Shown here: positions 17,823 through 24,624 of the stretch, piece after piece
How the letters are laid out: each line of letters opens with the position of its first letter
How positions within the stretch are numbered: the stretch's first letter is position 1
NCBI GenBank assembly: GCA_002373995.1
Contig: DFLB01000031.1
Span: 106,226-143,524 of the forward strand
Length of the DNA: 37,299 nucleotides
DNA from: Bacteroidales bacterium UBA3630
GTDB lineage: Bacteria; Bacteroidota; Bacteroidia; Bacteroidales; P3
Reading direction: 5' to 3'
Notes under the pieces: generated by a model
The model's input: the letters and a program-made list of their open reading frames with translations, nothing else
Told to the model about the DNA's origin: nothing
Databases searched by the model: none
Position numbers and translations under genes: made by a program

Positions 17823-19036
17823 CTGGTGCGGCCGGGGTATTCCTTCAGGGCAACCTCGAGGCATTTCATGGCCTTCTTGAGGTCTTCGATGCAGATGCAA
17901 TAGGTGATACGGGCTTGGTGGCGACCACGCTCGGGATCTACATAGAAGCCGGTGGCAGGTGCCAACATGACAGTTGCGCCGTTGTAGCTGAAATCGGTGA
18001 GTAGCCACTGGCAGAACTTGTCGCTATCGTCGACCGGCAGGTCGATGACGGTGTAGAACGCGCCCTTCGGCATCGGGCAGAAGCATCCGGGAATCTTGTT
18101 CACACCCTCAACGATGACGTTGCGGCGGGCGATATACTCCTTCTGCACCTTGTCGAAGTACTCCTGCGGGGTATCGACGGCTGCCTCGGCGAAAATCTGG
18201 CCGAACGAGGGGGGCGAGAGACGGGCCTGAGCAAGACGCATGGCGATGGCGTAGACCTCACTGTTGCGCGTCACGAGGCAACCCACGCGGGCACCGCAGG
18301 CGCTGTAGCGCTTGGAGACCGAGTCGAAGAGGATGGTGTTGCGCTCAAGTCCCTCAAGCTGCATGACACTGAAGTGTTTTTGACCGTCGTAGCAGAACTC
18401 GCGATAGACCTCGTCGGCAAAGAGGTACAGGTCGTACTTCTTCACCAAGCCGGCCACCTTGAGCAGTTCCTCGTGGGTGTAGAGGTAGCCCGTGGGGTTG
18501 TTGGGGTTGCAGATCATGATGGCGCGGGTGCGCGGGGTGATGACCTTCTCGAAGTCCTCGATGGGCGGCAGGGCGAAGCCGGTCTTGATGTCGCTGGGAA
18601 TGGTGACAATCTTGGCGTCGCAAAGCTTGGCGAAGGTGTTATAGTTGGTGTAGTAAGGCTCTGGGATGATGATTTCGTCGCCCGGGTTGAGGCAGACGGT
18701 GAAAGCCATCTGGAGGGCTTCGCTGCCTCCGGTGGTGACGATGACCTGGTTGGGGGTGACATCGATGCCGTGGCGGTGATAGTAGTTGCAGAGCGCACGA
18801 CGATAGCTGGGGATGCCGGCCGAGTGGCTGTATTCGAGCACGCCGTTCCACTGGGGCAGGTCGATAGCGGTCTCGGCGAGGGCTTTCAGCGCCCCTTTAG
18901 GGGTCTCGATGTCGGGCTGGCCAATGTTGAGGTGATAGACGTGCACACCGCGTTCCTTGGCGGCATCGGCAAAGGGGACAAGCTTGCGGATGGCACTCTG
19001 GGGCAGGTTCTGCCCTTTGTCTGAAATCTGAGGCAT
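17819..19036 (-). CDS. PLP-dependent aminotransferase, class I/II (aspartate aminotransferase-like)
   Basis: 405 aa. Transfers amino groups between amino acids and 2-oxo acids; cytoplasmic homodimer. Family landmarks: NIGQPDIETP (about 37-46), TTGGSEALQMAF (101-112), CNPNNPTGYLY with Asn180, ADEVYREF with Asp208, the PLP lysine Lys242 in DSVSKRYSACGAR, and the C-terminal QARITYCI arginine that binds the substrate carboxylate. The exact donor amino acid cannot be read from the sequence. It is 22 bp after the DUF1573 gene and overlaps the GreA-like gene by 4 bp, so the three form one likely transcript. Confidence 0.92.
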   Translation of the reverse strand: MPQISDKGQNLPQSAIRKLVPFADAAKERGVHVYHLNIGQPDIETPKGALKALAETAIDLPQWNGVLEYSHSAGIPSYRRALCNYYHRHGIDVTPNQVIVTTGGSEALQMAFTVCLNPGDEIIIPEPYYTNYNTFAKLCDAKIVTIPSDIKTGFALPPIEDFEKVITPRTRAIMICNPNNPTGYLYTHEELLKVAGLVKKYDLYLFADEVYREFCYDGQKHFSVMQLEGLERNTILFDSVSKRYSACGARVGCLVTRNSEVYAIAMRLAQARLSPPSFGQIFAEAAVDTPQEYFDKVQKEYIARRNVIVEGVNKIPGCFCPMPKGAFYTVIDLPVDDSDKFCQWLLTDFSYNGATVMLAPATGFYVDPERGRHQARITYCICIEDLKKAMKCLEVALKEYPGRTR

Positions 19037-19058
19037 AGGGAGTTGTGATGCTTAAGGT

Positions 19059-19577
19059 TTACTTTTTGGGTTCGTCGGCCTGACGGATGGGCATGGGTTC
19101 GCCACCGCGACGGTCGCCACGAATCATGGGTTTCTGGTCGATGGGCTTGGCATCGGCGGGTTTCTGCTGGGTCTCGTCCTGTTTCACAGTGCCTTTGATG
19201 CGGAGCACCACGCGCTGGTTGTTGACAGCGTTGCTGGTGACGGTGACGGTCTTGGAGAAGCCGCCGACGTTGTTGGTGTTGTAGTGCACATCGATGACAC
19301 CGCTCTGGCCGGGCATGACGGGCTTCTGGGTGTACTTGGGGGTGGTGCAGCCGCACGAGGCCTTGACGGTCTGGAGGATCAGCGGCTCGTCGCCGTCGTT
19401 CCAGAAGGTGAACTGGCAGTCGCCGTTGCCACCTTTGACGATGGTGCCATACTGGTGCTCCATCTGTTCGAAGCGAATCTTGGCGCCGTGCTCGGGGACG
19501 GCAACTTTCTCAGCGTCCTGTGCCCCGGCGATGAACGCCATGGAGGCAAAGAGGCAAATCAATGCAAATTTTTTCAT
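19059..19577 (-). CDS. DUF1573 domain exported protein
   Basis: 172 aa with a signal peptide (MKKFALICLFASMAFIAGAQ). The single DUF1573 domain (about 35-130) has the conserved IRFEQMEHQYGTIVKGG, FTFWNDGDEPLILQTVKASC, then CGCTTPKYTQKPVMPGQSG and VVLRIKGTV. It resembles an Ig-like beta-sandwich. The tail (about 132-172) is charged and low-complexity (MIRGDRRGGEPMP), probably disordered. Such proteins are abundant in Bacteroidota; their function is unknown. It is first in a minus-strand transcript with the aminotransferase and the GreA-like gene, and its promoter contains a perfect 18-bp palindrome. Confidence 0.9.
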   Translation of the reverse strand: MKKFALICLFASMAFIAGAQDAEKVAVPEHGAKIRFEQMEHQYGTIVKGGNGDCQFTFWNDGDEPLILQTVKASCGCTTPKYTQKPVMPGQSGVIDVHYNTNNVGGFSKTVTVTSNAVNNQRVVLRIKGTVKQDETQQKPADAKPIDQKPMIRGDRRGGEPMPIRQADEPKK

Positions 19578-19626
19578 GTCGATTAGGTTTTTATTGATTA
19601 TTATTCAGTTTTTTATCTTGTCATTG

Positions 19627-19646
19627 TCCGGCGGCACCCCACCGGA
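19627..19646 (-). promoter_or_regulatory. Short hairpin in the DUF1573 mRNA leader
   Basis: On the minus strand TCCGGTGG and CCGCCGGA pair (8 bp with one G-U) around a GGTG loop, about 50 nt before the start codon, within the predicted 5' leader. Its role is unknown; chance is possible in GC-rich DNA, although the surrounding leader is AT-rich. Confidence 0.4.
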
Positions 19647-19656
19647 TACCAACTTG

Positions 19657-19686
19657 CAAAAGTACTAAAATTTTAGTACACGCAAA
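19657..19686 (-). promoter_or_regulatory. Promoter for the DUF1573-aminotransferase-GreA-like transcript
   Basis: On the minus strand TTTG (19686-19683) is followed after 18 bp by TACTTTTG (19664-19657). The spacing is one below the usual 19. The predicted leader is about 75 nt. The spacer is filled by a perfect palindrome. Confidence 0.6.
19662..19679. promoter_or_regulatory. Perfect 18-bp palindrome inside the promoter (candidate operator)
   Basis: GTACTAAAATTTTAGTAC is a perfect palindrome covering the first three bases of the -7 box and most of the spacer. A dimeric regulator bound here would block the promoter. No regulator gene is adjacent. The same palindrome was not noticed elsewhere in the window. 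Confidence 0.55.
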
Positions 19687-19736
19687 TATTTTTTTCTTGC
19701 AAATAAAGTTAATCATTGTGAAAAGCGGAGCCGCGA

Positions 19737-21044
19737 TCAGCGGAGGACGACCTGCAGCGCGTCGTTGCGCACGCGTGCCCGGAGCCACTGTTCGAGGCGG
19801 CGGCGTTCGGCGGCGCCGAGGCTGCGGCCGGCCTTGAGGTCGACCATTGCCACCACTTCGTCGCCGAGGCGACCGACGGCGATGTGCTCGATGTCGGGGA
19901 AGAGCACCCCGACCTCGCCGGCCATGTGGCGCGAGAGGGTGTCGTATCGCGAGTAGGCTTCGAGCTGAAGTTCGAGGTCGGAGACCTGCTGGCCGAGGCG
20001 CCGCGTTTCGGCATCGGCGACGGAGGCCATGTTGTTGAGCCGGGCGGTGAGGGTTTCGATGTCCTCGAAGTCGGCACCCTGGATGACGGCGAGGGCGAAG
20101 CCTTTCAAGCCGTAGTCGGGCATGCGGCGCTGGGCGGCGGCGAGCTCCTCGTCGTTGATGGCGCGGCCGACGGCGACGACGCGCAGGGTGTCATGCTCGG
20201 TGGTGTAGGAGAGTATCTGGGTGCCCGACTGCGCCAGTTCGCGGTTGACAAACTGCTGCAGCTCGCGGTCGAAGACGTTTTTCTGGATGATGTTGATGGT
20301 CATCACGGCGGCCGGTATCATCGTCACGATGACGACGACCATGATGGCGCGTTTGCCGTACTGGGCCCGTTCGGGCGAGAGGGTGCTGCGCGAGTGGAAG
20401 CGGAGGAGCTTGACGCCGAGGAAGGTGCTGAGGGCGATGAAGACGGTGTTGATGAAGAAGAGGTAGAGCGCGCCGAGGAAGTAGCTCCACTGCGCCGTGG
20501 CAAGGCCGTAGCCGGCGGTGCAGAGCGGCGGCATGAGGGCCGTGGCGATGGCGACGCCGGGGATGACCTGCCCCTTGCTCTTGGTGGTCAGCGCCAGCAC
20601 GCCGGCGGCGCCGCCGCAGAAGGCTATGAGGACATCGTAGAGCGAGGGCGAGGTGCGGGCCAGGAGCTCGCTGCGGGCTTCGCTCAGGGGGGAGATGAAG
20701 AAGTAGACGGCAGCGGTGAGCACCGAGATGAGCGCGGCGATGGCGTAGTTCTTCAGGGCGCGGCGGAAGAGGTCGTAGTCGCCGATGCCGACGGAGAGGC
20801 CCATGCCGATGATGGGGCCCATGAGCGGCGAGACGAGCATGGCGCCGATGATGACGGCGGTGGAGTTGACGTTGAGGCCGAGCGAAGCTATCAGGATGGC
20901 GAAGATGAGGATCCACAGGTTGGTGCCGCGGAAGACCACGCCGGCGCTCACCTGCTCGATGACCTGCTGCTCGTCTTCCCTGTCGTTCATGAGGTTGAAA
21001 TACTGCCCAATGTTCTTCAGCCAGCTTTTGATGTCGATGCGCAT
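19737..21044 (-). CDS. DUF389 family membrane protein
   Basis: 435 aa from ATG 21044. A longer frame exists upstream but it translates the 11-bp repeats, and residues from MRIDIKSWLKNIG onward look like the true start. The DUF389 core (about 35-250) has the family signature NLWILIFAILIASLGLNVNS, TAVIIGAMLVSPLMGPIIG and GLSVGIGDYDLFRRALKNYA, with about six membrane helices and the loop KGQVIPGVAIATALMPPLCT. After a further helix near 265-285, residues 290-435 form a soluble part with a probable coiled coil (TARLNNMASVADAETRRLGQ) and a C-terminal alpha/beta segment. The family's function is unknown. No convincing promoter was seen directly upstream; a CTCCG-TTAT-CGGAG hairpin lies about 20 nt before the start. 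Confidence 0.88.
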   Translation of the reverse strand: MRIDIKSWLKNIGQYFNLMNDREDEQQVIEQVSAGVVFRGTNLWILIFAILIASLGLNVNSTAVIIGAMLVSPLMGPIIGMGLSVGIGDYDLFRRALKNYAIAALISVLTAAVYFFISPLSEARSELLARTSPSLYDVLIAFCGGAAGVLALTTKSKGQVIPGVAIATALMPPLCTAGYGLATAQWSYFLGALYLFFINTVFIALSTFLGVKLLRFHSRSTLSPERAQYGKRAIMVVVIVTMIPAAVMTINIIQKNVFDRELQQFVNRELAQSGTQILSYTTEHDTLRVVAVGRAINDEELAAAQRRMPDYGLKGFALAVIQGADFEDIETLTARLNNMASVADAETRRLGQQVSDLELQLEAYSRYDTLSRHMAGEVGVLFPDIEHIAVGRLGDEVVAMVDLKAGRSLGAAERRRLEQWLRARVRNDALQVVLR

Positions 21045-21118
21045 AACAACGGTTTTGATACTCCGATAACGGAGCGAGTCGCTTTTTATTGTGCAGCACC
21101 GCCCCCGGCCCGGCGTTC

Positions 21119-21187
21119 GTCCGTTTTTTATCGGACCACCCTCGGACCATCCTCGGACCACCCTCGGACCACCACCGGACCAGGAGC
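21119..21187 (+). repeat. GGACC element 3: short hairpin plus five 11-bp units
   Basis: GTCCG (21119-21123), loop TTTTTTAT, CGGAC (21132-21136), then units GGACCACCCTC (21133), GGACCATCCTC (21144), GGACCACCCTC (21155), GGACCACCACC (21166) and GGACCAGGAGC (21177). It points towards the ferredoxin/oxidoreductase operon. Confidence 0.9.
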
Positions 21188-21308
21188 CTCGGACGATCCG
21201 TGGTTCGAGTTAACATTTCCGGCGGGCGCTATCGGCTGGAAATCAGACGGTTTTGCCTCAGAAGAAAATATTTCTCACCATTTTTAGGTATATGTGAAAT
21301 TTATTTTG

Positions 21309-21316
21309 TACTTTTG
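21309..21316 (+). promoter_or_regulatory. -7 promoter element of the oxoacid oxidoreductase operon
   Basis: TACTTTTG followed by CA is identical to the -7 boxes before glmS and DUF1573. The upstream -33 region (TTTTTAGG) is only a weak match. The predicted leader is about 50 nt before the ATG at 21373, in AT-rich DNA. Confidence 0.5.
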
Positions 21317-21372
21317 CAGGCACTTATTGAATGTTAAGGAAACCAAAATATTAATCTTATAACATTAAAATT

Positions 21373-21591
21373 ATGGCATTTAAAGGACAAATTATTATCG
21401 ATACCGAGCGCTGCAAAGGCTGCGGAGTGTGTGTACCCGTGTGCCCGATGAAGTGCATCGAGTTGTCGAAGGAAGTAAACGGCAAGGGTTATAACTTCAC
21501 CCATACCGTCAACGACAGTTGCATCGGCTGCGCCAGCTGCGCCATGGTGTGCCCGGACGGCGTGATATCCGTTTACAAGAAAAAGATTTAA
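21373..21591 (+). CDS. 4Fe-4S dicluster ferredoxin subunit (delta) of 2-oxoacid:ferredoxin oxidoreductase
   Basis: 72 aa with two CxxCxxCxxxCP motifs: Cys14/17/20/24 (CKGCGVCVPVCP) and Cys50/53/56/60 (CIGCASCAMVCP), each expected to hold a [4Fe-4S] cluster. It carries electrons between the TPP subunit and external ferredoxin. It is first in the operon, 17 bp before the alpha subunit gene, as in many Bacteroidales Vor/Kor operons. Confidence 0.93.
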   Translation: MAFKGQIIIDTERCKGCGVCVPVCPMKCIELSKEVNGKGYNFTHTVNDSCIGCASCAMVCPDGVISVYKKKI

Positions 21592-21608
21592 AGAAAGAAA
21601 GGAATACT

Positions 21609-22691
21609 ATGGCAAGAGAACTTCAACTGATGAAGGGCAATGAGGCTATTGCCCGCGCAATGATTGCCAGCGGCTGCGACGGATACTTCGGATATCCCAT
21701 CACGCCGCAGAGCGAAGTAATGGAAACGCTGATGGCCGAGAAGCCGTGGGAGACGACCGGTATGACGGTGCTGCAGGCTGAGAGCGAGGTGGCGTCGATC
21801 AACATGGTGTATGGCGGCGCTGCCACGGGCAAGAAGGTGGCCACCTCGTCGTCGAGCCCCGGAATCTCGCTGATGCAGGAAGGCCTGACCTACCTGGCCG
21901 GTGCCGAGATACCGTGCCTGGTGGTCAACGTGATGCGTGGCGGTCCCGGACTGGGCACCATCCAGCCCTCGCAGAGCGACTACTTCCAGAGCACCAAAGG
22001 CGGCGGCCACGGCGACTACCAGCTCTACACCCTGGCTCCGGCCAGCGTGCAAGAGATGTACGACTTCGTGTTCGAAGCCTGGGACATCGCCTTCAAGTAT
22101 CGCAACCCCGTGCTGATTCTCTCTGACGGTGCCATCGGCCAGTGCATGGAGAAGCTCTACACCCGCGACTACGTTCCCCGCTGGACCGAGGAAGAGCGCC
22201 GCGCCAACGCCCCGTGGGGCACATGGGGCAAGCCCGCCAACCGTCCGCACAACATCATCACCAGCCTTGAGCTCGACAGCGCCCGCCAGGAAGTCTTCAA
22301 CCTGAAGCTCCAGAAGAAATATGCCGAAATGAAAGAGAAAGAGGTGCGCTACGAAATGCTGAACTGCGAGGATGCCGAGTACATCATCGTGGCCTACGGT
22401 TCGAGCAGCCGTATCGCCATGAAAGCCATGCAGATGGCCCGCGAGAAAGGCATCAAGGTGGGTCTGTTCCGCCTGATCACCCTCTTCCCGTTCCCGACGA
22501 AACAGCTGGCCGAGGTTGCCAAGCACGTGAAGGGTATCCTGTGCGTGGAGATGAGCGCCGGCCAGATGATCGAGGATGTGCGCCTGGCCACAGAGTGCGG
22601 CGTGAAGACAGAGCACTTCGGCCGCTTCGGAGGCATCATCCCGACCCCCGGCGAGGTTCTGGAGGCCCTGGAAAACAAGATTATCAAATAA
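21609..22691 (+). CDS. vorB: 2-oxoacid:ferredoxin oxidoreductase alpha subunit (VorB-type)
   Basis: 360 aa from ATG 21609, preceded by AAAGGA. An open frame starting further upstream lies inside the ferredoxin gene and is rejected. The N-terminal pyrimidine-binding domain has MKGNEAIARAMIASGCDGYF, GYPITPQSEVMETL and LQAESEVASINMVYGGAATG, followed by TSSSSPGISLMQEGLTYLAG, typical of 2-oxoacid:acceptor oxidoreductase alpha subunits. The C-terminal domain (about 240-360) has YIIVAYGSSSRIAMKAM. With the beta, gamma and delta subunits it oxidatively decarboxylates a 2-oxoacid with CoA to the acyl-CoA and reduced ferredoxin. The four-subunit layout suggests branched-chain 2-oxoacids (Vor) or 2-oxoglutarate (Kor); substrate cannot be decided here. 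Expected in an anaerobe. Confidence 0.92.
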   Translation: MARELQLMKGNEAIARAMIASGCDGYFGYPITPQSEVMETLMAEKPWETTGMTVLQAESEVASINMVYGGAATGKKVATSSSSPGISLMQEGLTYLAGAEIPCLVVNVMRGGPGLGTIQPSQSDYFQSTKGGGHGDYQLYTLAPASVQEMYDFVFEAWDIAFKYRNPVLILSDGAIGQCMEKLYTRDYVPRWTEEERRANAPWGTWGKPANRPHNIITSLELDSARQEVFNLKLQKKYAEMKEKEVRYEMLNCEDAEYIIVAYGSSSRIAMKAMQMAREKGIKVGLFRLITLFPFPTKQLAEVAKHVKGILCVEMSAGQMIEDVRLATECGVKTEHFGRFGGIIPTPGEVLEALENKIIK

Positions 22692-22707
22692 GAAAAGATT
22701 ACAAGCA

Positions 22708-23556
22708 ATGAATAAAGATAATGAAGCTCGCAGACAAGAGCTGCTGAAAGAGGGTTACGAAGAGGTGTACACCCGCACCAAAGTGCTCACGGACGCCGTC
22801 ATGCACTACTGCCCCGGCTGCGGCCATGGCACGACCCACCGCCTCGTTGCCGAGGTGATCGAAGAGATGGGCATTCAGGACAAAGTGGTGGGCGTATCGC
22901 CCGTCGGATGCTCTGTTCTGGCTTACAACTATTTCGATGTTGACTTCCAGGAGGCCGCCCACGGCCGCGCCCCCGCGCTGGCCACTGCCATCAAGCGCCT
23001 CAACCCCGACACCTTTGTGTTCACCTATCAGGGCGACGGCGACTTGGCCGCTATCGGCACCGCCGAGACCATCCACGCCGCCAACCGTGGCGAGAACATC
23101 ACGATGATCTTCGTCAACAACGGTATCTATGGCATGACGGGTGGCCAGATGGCTCCCACCACGCTGGTGGGCATGCGCAGCGCCACGACGCCTTATGGCC
23201 GTCGCGTGGACCTCAACGGTTATCCCCTCCGCATGACGGAGCTCCTCTCCACCCTGCCGGGCACCTACTATGTGACCCGCCAGAGCGTGCAGAACCCCGC
23301 CGCCGTGCGCAAGGCCAAAGCCGCCATCCGCAAGGCTTTCGAGAACCAGAAGCTCAAGAAAGGCCTCAGCTTCGTGGAGATCCTGTCCAACTGCAACAGC
23401 GGCTGGAAGATGACCCCGGTGGCTGCCAACAAGTGGATGGAAGACAACATGATGCCCAACTATCCCATCGGCGACATCAAGGTCGACGGCAAGATTTGCG
23501 AGGGTATCGACGCCAACCGTCTCGTGCTGGATCACCCGCTCACCGTTATGCAATAA
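22708..23556 (+). CDS. 2-oxoacid:ferredoxin oxidoreductase beta subunit (TPP-binding)
   Basis: 282 aa. Holds thiamine diphosphate. CPGCGHG (Cys35, Cys38) is the family's N-terminal motif; SPVGCSVLAYNYFDVD follows. The TPP/Mg motif starts at GDGDLAAIG (109-117) and ends in FVNNGIYGMTGGQMAPTT (135-152). The C-terminal part (LSFVEILSNCNSGWKM) is typical. It starts 16 bp after vorB and is translated from the same transcript. Confidence 0.94.
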   Translation: MNKDNEARRQELLKEGYEEVYTRTKVLTDAVMHYCPGCGHGTTHRLVAEVIEEMGIQDKVVGVSPVGCSVLAYNYFDVDFQEAAHGRAPALATAIKRLNPDTFVFTYQGDGDLAAIGTAETIHAANRGENITMIFVNNGIYGMTGGQMAPTTLVGMRSATTPYGRRVDLNGYPLRMTELLSTLPGTYYVTRQSVQNPAAVRKAKAAIRKAFENQKLKKGLSFVEILSNCNSGWKMTPVAANKWMEDNMMPNYPIGDIKVDGKICEGIDANRLVLDHPLTVMQ

Positions 23557-23580
23557 TTAACAATTAAAAACGAAGAAACA

Positions 23581-24132
23581 ATGACTGAAGAAATCATCAT
23601 AGCCGGCTTTGGTGGACAGGGTGTCCTCTCGATGGGTAAGATTCTTGCCTACTCCGGCGTCATGCAGGACAAAGAGGTCAGCTGGATGCCCAGCTACGGC
23701 CCCGAGATGCGCGGTGGCACGGCCAACGTCTCCGTCATCATCAGCGACGAGCGCATCAGCTCGCCCATCATCAACCAGTTCGACACGGCCATCATCCTCA
23801 ACCAGCAGTCGCTGGACAAATTTGAGCACAGTGTGAAGCCCGGCGGTCTGCTCATCTACGACCCCAACGGCATCACCCACGAGCCCACCCGCAAGGACAT
23901 CAACATCTACAAGATCGCCGCCACGGCCAAGGCCCAGGAGCTCGGCATCAGCAAGGTGTTCAACATGGTGGTCCTCGGCGGCTTCCTGAAGCTCAAACCC
24001 ATTGTCGACAAGCAGTATATCCACGAAGGCTTGGAGCACTCGCTGCCCCAGCGCCACTGGAACCTCATTCCCCAGAACGAGGAAGCTATCGAGATCGGCA
24101 AGGGCCTCATCGAATGCGTCCAGAAAATCTGA
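23581..24132 (+). CDS. 2-oxoacid:ferredoxin oxidoreductase gamma subunit
   Basis: 183 aa, single catalytic-domain III family. Starts IIIAGFGGQGVLSMGKILAY, has MPSYGPEMRGGTANVSVIIS and ISSPIINQFDTAIILNQQS, all landmarks of the gamma subunit, which contributes to CoA binding. It is the last gene of the operon and is followed within about 30 nt by an intrinsic terminator. Confidence 0.94.
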   Translation: MTEEIIIAGFGGQGVLSMGKILAYSGVMQDKEVSWMPSYGPEMRGGTANVSVIISDERISSPIINQFDTAIILNQQSLDKFEHSVKPGGLLIYDPNGITHEPTRKDINIYKIAATAKAQELGISKVFNMVVLGGFLKLKPIVDKQYIHEGLEHSLPQRHWNLIPQNEEAIEIGKGLIECVQKI

Positions 24133-24163
24133 CCGGGAATTACGGACAAATCGCGCAATGCGC

Positions 24164-24199
24164 AAAGCCTCCTCGCAACGGGGAGGCTTTCTTTTTTTT
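24164..24199 (+). terminator. Intrinsic terminator of the oxidoreductase operon
   Basis: AAAGCCTCC (24164-24172) pairs with GGAGGCTTT (24182-24190), then C and eight Ts (24192-24199). A classic hairpin plus T-run, 32 bp after the gamma-subunit stop. Confidence 0.9.
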
Positions 24200-24316
24200 G
24201 CCGGTTTATAATTGACTGTCCTTATTACTGTTCAGCCGTTGTTTCGACGCAGTGGAGGGCTGCTGACTTTTTTTTCCAATTTGCACCCCGCCGCCCCACC
24301 GCCTTTGAGCCGCCCT

Positions 24317-24387
24317 TGGTCCGTATTTTATCGGACCACTCCCGGACCACCCTCGGACCACCCTCGGACCATCACCGGACCAAGACG
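24317..24387 (+). repeat. GGACC element 4: hairpin plus five 11-bp units
   Basis: TGGTCCG (24317-24323), loop TATTTTAT, CGGACCA (24332-24338), then units GGACCACTCCC (24333), GGACCACCCTC (24344), GGACCACCCTC (24355), GGACCATCACC (24366) and GGACCAAGACG (24377). It lies between the operon terminator and the glmS promoter, pointing to glmS. Confidence 0.9.
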
Positions 24388-24558
24388 CTGCAGATGGCTG
24401 TCATTCTGTCTGTTATTGCTGCGCAAGAATGTTCTGCCCCCAAAAACACGTCTTATCTCTGGGTGTAAGGCGCTGAAAATCTGCGTCATTCCACAGCCTC
24501 TCTCCCCCTCGGTCACTCAACAACATGCAACTCCACCAACGGGTTGAAGCAATATTTT

Positions 24559-24589
24559 TTTGTCAGATCGCAAAAAGTTTGTACTTTTG
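24559..24589 (+). promoter_or_regulatory. glmS promoter
   Basis: TTTG (24559-24562), 19 bp, TACTTTTG (24582-24589): an exact match to the Bacteroidota consensus. The leader is about 30 nt, too short for a glmS ribozyme. Confidence 0.8.
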
Positions 24590-24624
24590 CAAATCAAAAC
24601 ACTTGTAACTAACATATTTGTATT

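Larger units (their letters stand above)
21045..21372. other. Divergent intergenic region with GGACC element 3 and the oxidoreductase promoter
   Basis: 328 bp between the DUF389 gene (minus) and the ferredoxin gene (plus). It contains a small CTCCG/CGGAG hairpin near 21062-21075, the repeat element at 21119-21187, and a -7 box at 21309-21316. The frames that read through it encode only the repeats. Confidence 0.6.
24133..24624. other. Intergenic region: terminator, GGACC element 4, glmS promoter
   Basis: 492 bp between co-directional genes. In order it holds a Rho-independent terminator (24164-24199), an AT-rich stretch with no recognised signal, the repeat element (24317-24387), about 170 bp without clear features, and the glmS promoter (24559-24589). 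No gene or RNA was recognised. Confidence 0.65.

Noticed and set aside
17823..18008. Longer GreA-like protein starting inside the aminotransferase gene
   Set aside because: The added residues are Arg/His-rich out-of-frame translation; the ATGA overlap at 17819-17822 gives the natural start.
21045..21161. N-terminal extension of the DUF389 protein
   Set aside because: The extra residues translate the 11-bp repeats and a hairpin; the frame from ATG 21044 fits the family.
24590..24624. glmS ribozyme
   Set aside because: The predicted leader is only about 30 nt; a glmS ribozyme needs a much longer leader.
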